DNA of 64,000 nucleotides. Origin: Actinostola sp. cb2023 (Eukaryota > Cnidaria > Anthozoa > Actiniaria > Actinostolidae). Below the pieces are notes generated by a model, which did not search any database, was not told where the DNA came from, and saw only the letters and a program-made list of their open reading frames with translations. Position 1 is the stretch's first letter. Each line of letters starts with the position of its first letter. The position numbers were made by a program, and so were the translations under genes. The stretch covers positions 124,001 to 188,000 of the forward strand of contig JAUJYZ010000752.1 of the NCBI GenBank assembly GCA_033675265.1. Direction: 5' to 3'. Shown here piece by piece: positions 31,990 to 43,128 of the stretch.

Positions 31990-33630
31990 ATTGTATGCAG
32001 TTCACCTCACTAAAATAACTTTGTACAAGGTACATATTGCATGGCAACTGAAATACTGCAATACCTACACACAATTTGATCAGCAAAGTACTTGACACAG
32101 TGTTGAACATAGAAATCCCTCATTTTTGGAAAAAGGGTTTCCCTCCAGTAGTGAGAGTCAAAATACACCCTTTCTACATTCATGTTCCTTGATCCTGTCA
32201 AATATACAACAAAATCGCACCACTTTAGTTTACTGTGGTTTACTGTGTGCAAATACTGCACCATAGTTTCCGTGATTGTGCGAATATCATTGCACTATCA
32301 CTATTTACTGTAACCAATAAGGCACGTTCATCAGCCACAATAACGGTACATCCGTTTGCCATATAATTTGCCTCTTTTTCAAATAAATGAGCTATTTGGC
32401 TCTGGGTTTCTAGCAAAGATGTCTCTGTCCAAGTATTGACTGAACACTGCACTCCTCTCATCTTCTACACGAACATTCACTGGGCTTTTATCAAAGAGGC
32501 CATCATGAATTTGATTCCCCTTGATCATTGCAACCTTAAATGCATTCACCAATGAACTTGGCATTGAATCCCCTTGTGGCCAGTCCAAGTTCCCTTGTAT
32601 GATTTGTTTTCCAACAGAGTGCTATGAAAACACAGGCATTGCTGCCAACCTTCCCATTGATATTCAATTGGGATTAGCTCAATCTCCATACAGTGACATC
32701 TGAGGAATCGAGGGACACATGGCCTTGAAGACTTTGTGGCAGAGCTGTGTTCTGCTGTAATGCTGATGATGGAATATCACTTGTACCTTCAGCAGTACAT
32801 CTCCTCAGTTCTTCTGCATCTTCCCTCATGAATTGTACCAGTTGTTTTTGTTTTCGATGATGGGTGCTCCACCAACTCTTAGGTCAGGCTGCTTTCATCG
32901 CTTTGATGACTTTGAAGCATTTGCTTCTACATGAGAATATACTTGAGAAAACTATGCATGTTTAACCACAGTCCTCTTACAAATACTATATTTTCAGCTC
33001 CACCAACATTGTATGTGTCAAAAGGAAAACCCAGAGGGGAAGTTCTTAGTTTTCATTAGCATGTGCAAACATGGAAATACATAACAACGAATAATAATAT
33101 TATGTTATTATAGAAATAAACCAATTTTCATCTTTGCAGAGCCTTATTTATACAAACTTCCCATTTTGTTTGACAGGCACAAAGACTACATTGTACATGT
33201 ACCTGTCATTTACTTACATCTAGGGCCGAGCAAAAATGATTTATTTGTTTTATTCCTCAAAATAACAATAGTACCGTAATGTACTACAGCTGATAGGTTT
33301 CACTTACCTGAGAACAAATAGACATGAAAGCCAGATAGTGTGTTCTCCATCCAATGAAACCCAATGTCTAGTGCGCTCTGCATAAGCCACGCATCCTGCT
33401 TGGTATCATCTGCCCACAGGTCTAATACCTCAATCCTTCTTTTACTGTCTGATACTTGTGCTATGAGATATAACCCATTCAGGGATATCCTTCTTTTTCT
33501 GTACCAATCACGTTGAATTTCCCTAGCATACATGCCAAGCTATACTTTCATTTTGTAGTCGATGATTACAACAGCTTCAGCAGGCTGTAGGTTGAAATTG
33601 GACGCCATTAATGCATTCGGTCTATATTTC
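31990..33630 (-). pseudogene. Decayed mobile-gene fragments (DDE-like and YqaJ-like)
   Basis: An upstream exon (~33628-33309, GTAAGT donor at its end) reads ...EAVVIIDYKMKV, an in-frame TAG, then REIQRDWYRKRRISLNG, DLWADDTKQDAWLMQSA and FHVYLFS. I associate this with a DDE/RNase H-fold domain of uncharacterised cnidarian proteins. Further left are fragments in changing frames, ending with KLKWCDFVVYLTG and VERVYFDSHYWRETLFP (32264-32010), which resemble the C-terminus of YqaJ-type exonucleases. Many stops and frame changes show decay. The pieces may come from one gene or from two. Upstream to ~33990 further degraded coding-like sequence is visible. Confidence 0.5.
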
Positions 33631-34043
33631 CCCCATAATTTGTACAAGGCATATGTGTACATGTAATTTACAAATTTTACAAATTTGCTGTATAACATGA
33701 TCTACATGAATATCTCACCGGTAATAGTCACCCTGGTGTTTTTGGTGTGATATGCCCAATATCAGCCCAGAAGGTTTTTGTGAATTCCTCTAGCTGACTT
33801 CAATACTTCTGTTGAGCACTGACTGGGGTTTGGGAGATAGCAGCACTTACTTTATCATGGATATAGTAGAATTTCTGAGGATTGGAGATCATGTTCTTCT
33901 GGACAAGAATCAAGTGCATGACTCATGCAATGTTCCAGACATCTGGAATGGATCTGAGCCTAAGATAATAAATTGAACATACATGTACTTGCCTTTTTTT
34001 CTAAACAAAGCCCCTTCAAAGTGTGTGTATGAATGATGCAAGA

Positions 34044-34158
34044 ACCAAACACTAAAAGCGTAAAAAAGTACTAAATTTAAATAGTACTAATTGCTGAAAT
34101 ATCCTTTGTTTTCTATTGTTTCATCACTCTATTTAGTTAGTACTTTTAGTGTTTTTAT
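34044..34158. mobile_element. Foldback MITE family A, copy 3
   Basis: A palindromic element with CCAAACACTAAAA...TTTTAGTGTTTTTA ends and the TTGTTTTCTATTGTTT centre typical of family A. The flanks are degraded. Confidence 0.65.
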
Positions 34159-34935
34159 GCGCTTCTCTACTGAGACAGACAAATATTTCAGAAATCCATT
34201 ATTACTCTGACACTGACATGCTGTCCATCAATTTCAAGTATACAGGAGAAAAATATTTCAACAGAGGAAATGAAAAATACTTGGAAATGGGATACCGTAT
34301 GGTATCCCTTATGTACAATGCACATTTAGACAGAATGACAACAATAAACTATTATTAACAAGATTCCATTTAAATATGGAAAATGTCTTCCTAAACTGGA
34401 AAAATTTCCTTTGTTGACTTCACGGCTGTTACGCGCGAGACATTAGGTTCTAGACTCCCTCTCCGAATTTTTGTTACGCACCGCTGACCACGCGCGCTAG
34501 AACGCGGGCTCATAAACATGGCGTTTTGCCGGGAAATACAAAGTTTTGTTTTTTCACGATTGTTTTTGTCATGTTATCTGCAAGAAGAAACGTTTTAAAT
34601 AATTTTCCCTGGCGGACACATCATCGTACATGTACATAGTGAGTATATTTTAGTCAAACAACAAACGATTTAATTTTTCCTGGCGTTTGTTTAGTGGTGT
34701 AAAAATATCGACGAACTGAAAACACGCCACCGCTGTTGTCATTTTGGTGAATTGTCACCGCTTGAAAACACATGAACACAAGTTTTTTCGAGCTAAAATA
34801 TGTGACATTGTAGTAGAGAAACGCCTATTTTCATTCAAAATTGGAGTCTCTGTTTTGCACTTATTTTTTTAAATCCTTGAAAATTGTGATTTTCAACCCG
34901 CTTAATTGTTTCAAATGTTGCAGAGTATTTAAAAA

Positions 34936-37900
34936 ATGTCAGTCATCGCCGGCGAGATAAGTCATCAAGACAAAGTAAAAACCTGCTGCCGAATTTGCGG
35001 GAATTTGATAAAGAGTCATTCAACTCCGTGTACGTCCATCAAAAGTGATTTGGAGCAATGTTTTGAAGTCAAAATTTATGCTGACAACGCTTGGGAACCG
35101 AAAAAAACATGCAAGAAATGTTACAGCGTGTTGCTGAGGTGGAGAAAGAGACCATGTACTTATAGCCATCATACAGTTGTTGTGGAATGGCTGCCCCACA
35201 GCGATAAAAATTGCACCATTTGTGGTCATTTTGCTTCTCGTTCAATTGGTGGGAGGAAAAAGAAAATGCAGAAGGGAAGGGGTCGGTCACCAAAAAAGTT
35301 AACTTCAAACACAACACAAGTTCCTGAATCATACAAATTTATTTCACAAGACCTGTCATGCTCACTCTTCCCCACCCTTGGGATGCCATCCCTTGAGAGG
35401 ATAATAAATCACCAGGAACTTTTAATCTGTCCTATTTGTAAAGAAGTTCTTGATGCTCCTGTGGCTGGACCATGTCAACATATTTTTTGTTTAACCTGTT
35501 TTAACACATGGGCTGTACACTGCAAGAGCAGGTTATGTGAAGTGACATGTCCCGAATGCAAGACAGTCATTGCACCAGAAGCTGTAACACCCCCACCAAG
35601 GTACAGTAATACCTACATGTACATGTAGTTCAAATGCCATGCAACTTATAAGTTATTCGCACATAAAATAACAGCTGTTTCTTTTGAAGTCATGTGAATT
35701 AGATCATTGATAGTTAGATTGACCCTGCCCATTGCACTAAGTAGGATTTTTTCATGAATAAAATATAGTTTAATAATAATATTGTTAGTTATAAATAATT
35801 ATTTTCTATTTGAAAGGTTACTTCTGCAACTGATTCATACAATGAGAGCATACTGTCGCAGATGTAGCAATGAATATCCATTAGACGCACTTGAAAAGCA
35901 TGAGCTATCATGTACCAGAGCACATGTGCCACTTCCAACAGCTTTACCAACACCAACACCATGTCGCACAGATGGTCCCCTGACTTTAGAAGAAGAACGG
36001 CTAGCAGGGCAACTAATGAAACGAAAGCTAAATTCAACACGCAGCAGCACAGTTTCATTAACTACTGGAGGCACAGTATGTAGAATATACTATATCCATA
36101 GAAAGCTTGAAAATATTCTCAGCCTACATTTATAATAAGGGTGTAAATTAATATTGTTACTGCTTGATTTCTGTCACAACTCAGATAATTCACAATGTGA
36201 TATATACATATTTAGTATACACCTAATTTCAAAAACGTTGTCCAAATAGCCAAATACAAATTCATTCAAAAAGACAAAAGAAACAGTTCAGCTTGAGTGC
36301 ACTTCTTTTGTCTTTTAATGAAATCCTATTTGGCTTTTTTGATTATTATTGGACAACGTTTTTGAAATTAGGTGTATACCAAAATAGTAAATATTGCTTT
36401 TTGCATGTTCTAGTGTCACATCCATCTTGTGTTTGATCAAAGCCAATGTCTCTGTATTTCACATTATTACTTTTTTTACCAGCCTCTCCACATGACAGTA
36501 ATCATAAAAGGGAGAAAGGACACTGTGTGTGACAGGCAGAGGCAGAGACAGGCAACAGGAATGAGTGAGTTACGAGAAGAGATCTCAAATGGAAATACAA
36601 AACAGCTCTTCACTGCTGAGCTAAAGCAGATTGGCCAGTCAGAACGTCAAGACATGTTGAAGGAAGCAGGCTTCAAGATTGAGGTACCAGATGGCGATGT
36701 CATTGCCATGCAAGCTAGTCTCGGAATACCATGGAATAAACTTCGTCACCTGAGAAGGTTAGAAAGCAGACAATGATTGACAGTGCTAATTGAAAGGTAC
36801 ACAATGTTGTTTTCAAAATAGTTGTCCAACTTATAGAGTGCAAACCATATGTCTGTGAAACAGTACTAACTAATTAGTACTAAATAGCAATGATGAAACA
36901 ATAGAAAACAATGGAGATAACACTATTTAGTAATAGTACTATTTCACGGACATATGGTTTGCACTCTAATACAAAAGAAAGCACATTAGTGTGACAAAAA
37001 TGACTAGGGAAGCAAAAATAAAGCAACCTTAGTTTTTTATATCTGTAATTTATCTGATTGTAGATGGGAGCTATGCATGGCCTTCAAGTTTACATCATTG
37101 TATATATTGTGTATCATTTGTTTAAGGAAATGAAACATTTTGGCCAATAATAATAATACAGGATATATATTTTAAATATAGATGGTTTAGCAGCTGGGGA
37201 CTCTCCATCCAAAGTGAGGCAAAGGACAGGATACTTGCCAAGGAGCAACAAATTGAAGAAGGCAGGAGTGAGATGCTACCATTTACCTTTACAGTAAAAA
37301 ATGGGAAGTCGATAGAAATCCGTACAGCCCCGTGTACCTGGTTAGGCAGCCTGACAAATGCAGTCATGAAGCACCTTGAAGAAAACAAAAAGTAAAGTTT
37401 AGTGCTTTTTTCTTTAAACAGTTTTAAGCAGTCAAGTAAACTGGCAAGCTTAAAGATAACTTTATGTGATAAACTATGACAGAAAACAGTGAATCACAAC
37501 AATAATAATAATCTATTAACTATTTCAGGTGCAATCGCTTGACATGGCACAATGGCATTATCCCACAAGATGAAATATGGCTCAAAGTGGGTGGAGACAA
37601 GGGGGGTGGTACATTCAAAATGTGCTTCCAAATTGGGAATGTACCATCACCAAACTCTCCACAAAATACGATTGTGTTCAATCTATTTCAAGCTCCAGAT
37701 AATTATGCAAATTTAACCCTTGCATTGTCTCGGTATTCAGAGGAAATCCAAAGACTGCAGCAGATGAAATGGGGGTGATGATTTAAAATTATGTTTTAGT
37801 ATTGTGAATGTTTTTAATTATTTTCAAAATAATAAGCAGTTGATTAATGGATTTTGACATACACACACAAGGATACAATAACTATTATGTAATAGTTACG

Positions 37901-40194
37901 CTATGTTTACATGTACTTTATAATGTTTGCAGTGATAAGCAGCTTAGAGTATTCTTCTTTGGAGACTATGCCTTTCTCTGTACATTCCTTGGTGTAAGTG
38001 GAGCAAGTGGTATGTACATCAATACTGGATAAGCCTCTTTAGCATGTTGCCAGGAGGACACTAAACTAATACAGATGTTTGTCATAATGCCATGCCCTAT
38101 ACCAGCATATATCATTTCCAAATAAAGTATTCTGATACAGCACAAAATGTATACATGTACCACAATATCTATCACATGTAAAAAAAACATACTATATTTT
38201 TCTTCTAACAGGACGTCACTGTTGTATTTGGTGTAAAATTGAAAAGGCACAAATGAAAATTCCACTTTCAGATAGAGGAAAACAATGTCAACGGTCACTA
38301 CAGGTATTGATATAGTTTAAATATCACAATGGTTACAGACAGATATAGTGTTTATGATTATGTGATTGTTAATTTATGTCTAGAATTTAGCACAAGACCA
38401 CCAGGAATTTGTTGCAGCTGGGGCTCACCTGAAGGATGCAAAGAAATACAATAATGTGATCCACAACTCTCTGTTCAATGTACCTCTTGACCAGGTAATC
38501 TTTCTAGAATGCAAACATAAATACAATTAAATTTTTACAATTAGTTTTTGTTTGTATTATTTAAATAAGTAGTAAATTAATTTACTTTTTACAATTTGCT
38601 TTATCTTTGAAAATATCATAAAGGTGTGTCTCCCGGGACTCCATATCAGTCTTGGAGTATTCAAGAGACTCTACAGTTTGCTTGTAGAAGACCTGGACCA
38701 ACTGGATTTGCAAATATCAATGAGGCTAGATGAACAGATACAGAAGGTATCACTCATGTGAATTAATGTCATTTTCTGTTTTGATGCTTTTGCTGCCTTC
38801 CCCTCAACATTTGTGCAAACTAGTAATACAGTGTCTATGATTAAATTTCAGGCTGGTGATTCAAATTTTGAGGCCTATGTGAAAGCCCTGGAAAGAATTC
38901 ACAACACAAAAATGTCAATCAGTGACCTAAAAGAAGATCTAAATGAAACCAATAGCATGGCTTATCTACTCACCCTACAGGGCAAGGAGAATGATCAGCA
39001 AGCACAATTTTTAAATACGAGAAAAGTGTCCATACAAAGAGAAATAGACATTAAGGTTCAAGATATATATATAACACTATCAAATTACTTTTTGTTATGA
39101 TTGATTGTCAATCAAATGACAACTGATTATATCATTTACAGGAAAAACTCCTCTCAACGCTTCATGACAAGATGCCAAACTTCACTAGCAGCTCAGGACC
39201 TTGTAATGTGGCATTGGAGAAAGCATTACATCGCATGCAAGTGCATCGACAGGCATATCATAGTGGTGAATTTGTGGGCAACCATGTGAACACCTGCTTA
39301 AAGGTTCTACATTTAAATATAAAATTGTGATAATGAAATCAGATTCAGAATTCCCCTTTTGTATTGATAAAACATTGTTAATGATAAAAATGTATGATTT
39401 AATATAATAACAATAAATTATTGCTATTATCATTACAGCCAGATAACATCAAATCCTTAGTCGAGTCTTGGGGGAGAACTGTTCAAAATCTGAGTCCAGA
39501 AATTGTGCCTAAATCAAATAATGTGAAGATCCGCCATCAACAGCTACTTATGGCATTTTCTAAATGCCATAACACATACAACTGCGCAGGAAAACTAGAG
39601 GAAAATGAGATCACGAAACTAGGTATCATAAGAGCCGTATCATAACACAACATGAAATGTTTATCCATACTGTATAAAAGATAAAACAGGTCAAAAATAT
39701 ATAAAATAGTAAAAGAAAGCCATTTTAATTACTTTGGGATTCAAGAGTTAAAAATCAAAACAAGGTTACCTTATATATCAAACATGAATTTTAAAATATG
39801 AACTGGACACCACCATCTAATACTGATGGATAAACCCCACTAAGGTAAATAACTGTTGCATATAATTTACTCTCATACAGAAAAAGACATAGAAGACTTC
39901 TTAGCCTTGTACAGGTCAACCACAGATGCCTCGGTGACAGTGAAACTGCACATGATGGAAGACCACCTCATTCCTTTTGTAAGACAACATAAAGTTGGTC
40001 TGGGTTTCCTAGGAGAGCAGGGAGGCGAGTGCATACACAGTCGATTCAACACTTTAGAAACCCAGTTTGGGGGTATTCCCAACAGACTTGAGAAGTATAG
40101 ATACATGTTGAATTTCCATCACAGGCAAACACACCCTCAGAATCTTAGTAAAGTTCCGACTGTCAAAAGCAGAAAGAGAATGGCTGAGGAGTAA
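34936..40194 (+). CDS. RAG1-N-terminal-like transposase, 13 exons, ~973 aa, apparently intact
   Basis: Exons with GT-AG borders and matching phases: 34936-35600, 35817-36075, 36483-36757, 37182-37391, 37529-37774, 37933-38009, 38212-38303, 38384-38494, 38624-38746, 38852-39055, 39142-39303, 39439-39622, 39881-40194. There is no internal stop. Residues ~15-100 carry the RAG1-type zinc-binding pattern (CCRICG, CKKCYSVL, VEWLPHSDKNCTIC). Residues ~155-222 are a RING finger (CPICKEVLDAP, CQHIFCLTCF, CPECK), followed by a finger like RAG1's ZFA (MRAYCRRCSNEYPLDALEKH). The rest is not the RAG1 core. It has candidate acidic residues in VGGDKGGGTFK, VFFFGDYAF plus CCIWC, and LGEQGGECIHSRFN, so a DDE-like transposase is likely. 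The mRNA structure is inferred from sequence. Confidence 0.85.
36219..36378. mobile_element. Hairpin MITE in intron 2 of the RAG1-N-like gene
   Basis: Arms TACACCTAATTTCAAAAACG and reverse complement, ~60 bp each, around a short AT-rich loop; TA flanks. The spliced gene is unaffected. Confidence 0.85.
36836..36966. mobile_element. Foldback MITE family A, copy 4
   Basis: Ends GAGTGCAAACCATATGTCTG and reverse complement; centre AATAGAAAACAATGG; TA flanks. It lies in intron 3 of the RAG1-N-like gene. A related copy is at 41032-41277. Confidence 0.85.
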
Positions 40195-40750
40195 TGAGAA
40201 CTGTATACAATAGATATCATATTCATTTATAATTCATGAGGAAAACACAACAGAAATCACAACTGTGGCAGAGCTTGTATATCTGATACAAAATCGTCCT
40301 CATTTACATCAACTTTAAGTTGGATTTTCTCGGTCAAACTTACTGGTATCTTGAAAATTATAGTAGAACATGATTTTATACATCTATGTATATGATAAGT
40401 CAGATACTTCGGCTCGTGATTGTAGGTCTCATACAACACGGATGCGAATATTGTATCTATAATCTGACACAATTACAATATTATTGTTTATTACAACATT
40501 TACAAATACAGTGTAAATAATATAATACAATAGATAGTCTGTAAAATATTAGATTCTTAGCCTGTGAAATAGAATTATGTACATGATAAAACACTCAAGA
40601 TAATTAGATAACAAGATAAATACTAAAGAATGAGTGAGTAATAAAAATAGTCTGCACTTAGCTACATGTACAATTTACAGTATTTCACTGGTCAGTTAAA
40701 TCACTCTAATATAAGGCTGTAAAAAATCAAAATTAATGGAAAAAATATAT
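40195..40750. other. Region between convergent genes
   Basis: AT-rich 3' flanks. A 70-codon minus-strand ORF at 40257-40472 ends QALPQL and might be a leftover exon, but has no splice partner that I can support. Confidence 0.4.
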
Positions 40751-41680
40751 TTAAAATTTGAATTTTTTTTTCTTAGATTTCTTTCTCTCTTCCTCCTTCT
40801 CCAATCTCTCCTGCAACTCTCTCCTCCTCTTCATCTCATTCAGCTTTTCCTTTTCCTGGTCTTCCTCGCTCCTTATTTAAAAAGAGTAGCAATTATGGTA
40901 TTAGATTACACAAGAAAATGCATATTTATGTCTGAGTGTATATAATCACAGTAATACACATCCCCTCTGGGGTAAGTTACAGATGACAAATCAATATGTC
41001 TACTGGCTTAGTAGCATCCTACCCGCTTGTAGAGTGCATGCCATATATCTGTGAAACAATTACTAACTAGTTAGTGCGTAATAGTTTTTAGTTATCAACT
41101 ATTTATTTATCGGCATGAACCACACAACATATTACAAGGAATGTTGGTTTTATTGTTATCATTAAACAATTGATATACGCTGTTCTGCTCCAGTGATACC
41201 ACTAGTTTGTACAAAATAGGGAATTAGACAATACATATGTAAGTTAGTTATGTTTCACGGATATATGGTATGCACACAGATTCATATCACAAGCGACACA
41301 AGCAATATGGCTAAACGCAAAATATCTACCATATATTGCATGTATACGTACATCTGACTGGTTCAGAATAAGTTTCATTGTTTTCACATTGAAATAAAAA
41401 CAAACAAATAACTTAAGGCTTACTTACATACTTAAATGTATACATTTTGTAAGATCGGGAACACTGTTTTTTACTTACGCCTCTTCATTGAATTGGACAC
41501 CTTTTGGTATTCGGGGCCCAAATGTTTTGTAAACAGACACAAAGCTAAATTATAGAAGAAAAACAGATGAAATCTCTCAAAGCATACAAAGTTTAAAGTT
41601 AGAAAACTCAGGACAAATTTCTATATCAGCACTTACCGTGTACTGCTTCTGCCTGCCAGAGCAGTCTTCAGCTCCGGCAT
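40751..41680 (-). CDS. Small basic coiled-coil protein antisense to the transposase
   Basis: Three exons fit together in phase: 41680-41637 (MPELKTALAGRSSTR), 41544-41479 (FVSVYKTFGPRIPKGVQFNE) and 40871-40751. The last exon encodes a Glu/Lys/Arg-rich helix ending KKSKKKKFKF and a TAA stop. The total is 76 codons plus stop. Donors are GTAAGT and acceptors TTTAG and ATAAG. It converges on the RAG1-N-like gene inside the same inverted repeats. A possible extra upstream exon starts at ATG 42008 (MADSRRSGNVYDYS), but its phase does not fit. I recognise no family; a small accessory DNA-binding or partner protein is conceivable. Confidence 0.5.
41032..41277. mobile_element. Foldback MITE family A, copy 5 (longer variant)
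   Basis: Ends GAGTGCATGCCATATATCTG and a reverse complement near 41255-41275. The interior is longer and more diverged than in other copies. It lies in the intron between exons 2 and 3 of the small antisense gene. Confidence 0.65.
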
Positions 41681-42008
41681 CTTTGATATTGAAATACGTA
41701 CCGGTAAGCAACGTAACAGCAAAAAAAAAAAACAGGGATTGTTTTCCTGTACTGTCAAAAGGCGGGAAAACTGCAAGCGCGCGAGCGAAGACTCGAGAAA
41801 AGAGCGGGAAATTCGCAAGGTTAAGTTAAAAGGATAAAAATGTTAGTACCCAGCAAACGTAAAAGAAGATCATACAGTGTACCTGTATCTAGATAATTTA
41901 GATTGTGTATTATATTCATACAGCTGGCTGTATTGACGAAAAAGTACATCTATTATTTGCTCACCCAGAATAATCGTAGACGTTGCCTGATCTTCGACTG
42001 TCTGCCAT

Positions 42009-42594
42009 TTTCATTTCACTTTCAGACTCATCTTTGATTATTTCGGTAGAAGTCAAGACAATAACTCATTTTAAATCGGAACCAGCTGAATTGAAGTATC
42101 AAAGGCCTGTGAAATAGACAACAAACATAAAAGCTGAATAAAATAAGGCTTACATATAGCGCTCGCTGATCATGAATTCGATGGTCTAGTTGCGCATCAA
42201 AAAAAAAATAGTGCCACAAAAAGGGAAAAGTATACTCAAGGTAATTGATTGAGCAACATACCTATCATGTCAATAAGCAGAGAAAACTTTCCTTTGATGC
42301 AAAGTGGTCCAAACTGAAGCACATGTCTTCGTGTGGTATCGTTGCTCCACGGTAAATCACATTCATGAAGAAAATTGTCTCAAATTTCCAACTAGGATCC
42401 ACGATTAAATCCAAAACCCACTAAGAACCTTCCTACAGTCACTGGTACAATGCCGAATCGCTAAAACAATGGAATCTTAAAACGATAACCGAGAAAATGC
42501 CATTCGCTCTTACTCAATAACACATGGTGCGTTGTAGTGTTGAGGTCACACTCGAATGATCGGGTCCTGGATCGAACGCGCGTCCAATGACTGG
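42009..42594. other. Right subterminal region of the RAG1-N-like transposon
   Basis: No gene seen. Probably the promoter side of the antisense gene and the right subterminal part of the transposon. Confidence 0.4.
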
Positions 42595-42649
42595 CCGAGA
42601 GGAAGTCTGGAACCTAATGTCGCGATTTTGGCCTTTTGAAACAGCCGTG

Positions 42650-43128
42650 ACTTGACTTCAGATATCATATCCGAGTTCAAGATATTATATCTGGGATCAG
42701 CCAATCACATACTGTTTCCTTTACACACTCTCAGGCTGAGATATTATGTCCAATGTTGTCCAATCACCTACCTGCCTGCTATTTTAGAAGCAGATGTAAT
42801 CTCCTCTCTCGACCAATACCTAATCATTATAAGATTGTTGAGAATTGTTTGCTAGAACACAGAACATATTTAATTTATATCAAGAATTGAAGTACATACA
42901 GCTTAAAATGGTTAACTAGAGTGAAGTCAGCTCAAATTGAAACATCTTGTTGGTTTTGAATGCAAAGAAACGTTTTCGGCTGCAATTTTGTTATTGCTGT
43001 AGACAGTAACAAACTAGAACTACAAATGTATTCCGGGCTTCACAAAACAACATACAACATACCAGCCAATCATAATTGTACTTACAATGAAATGGAAATT
43101 AAATTTTCCAGATGTAACTAACTTTACC
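42650..43128. other. No gene seen
   Basis: AT-rich flank of the transposon, leading to the 3' side of the Ulp1-like gene. A further exon of that gene may lie here, but I cannot identify it. Confidence 0.4.

Larger units (their letters stand above)
34421..42649. mobile_element. RAG1-N-terminus-like transposon (N-RAG-TP-like)
   Basis: The two ends are inverted: CACGGCTGTT at 34421-34430 and its reverse complement at 42640-42649. A second inverted block follows further in (GACATTAGGTTC... at 34439-34465 against 42595-42621, 24 of 27 matching). ACTT flanks both outer edges (34417-34420, 42650-42653), a possible 4-bp duplication. Inside are an apparently intact 13-exon gene on the plus strand, a small three-exon gene on the minus strand, and intronic MITEs. 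A transposon carrying a RAG1-N-terminal-like protein has been described from molluscs as N-RAG-TP; membership of that family is inference. Confidence 0.7.

Noticed and set aside
34936..40194. A genuine RAG1 orthologue
   Set aside because: The RAG1 catalytic core (Transib-type) is absent; only the N-terminal region matches and the C-terminus belongs to another transposase type. No RAG2-like kelch protein is nearby.
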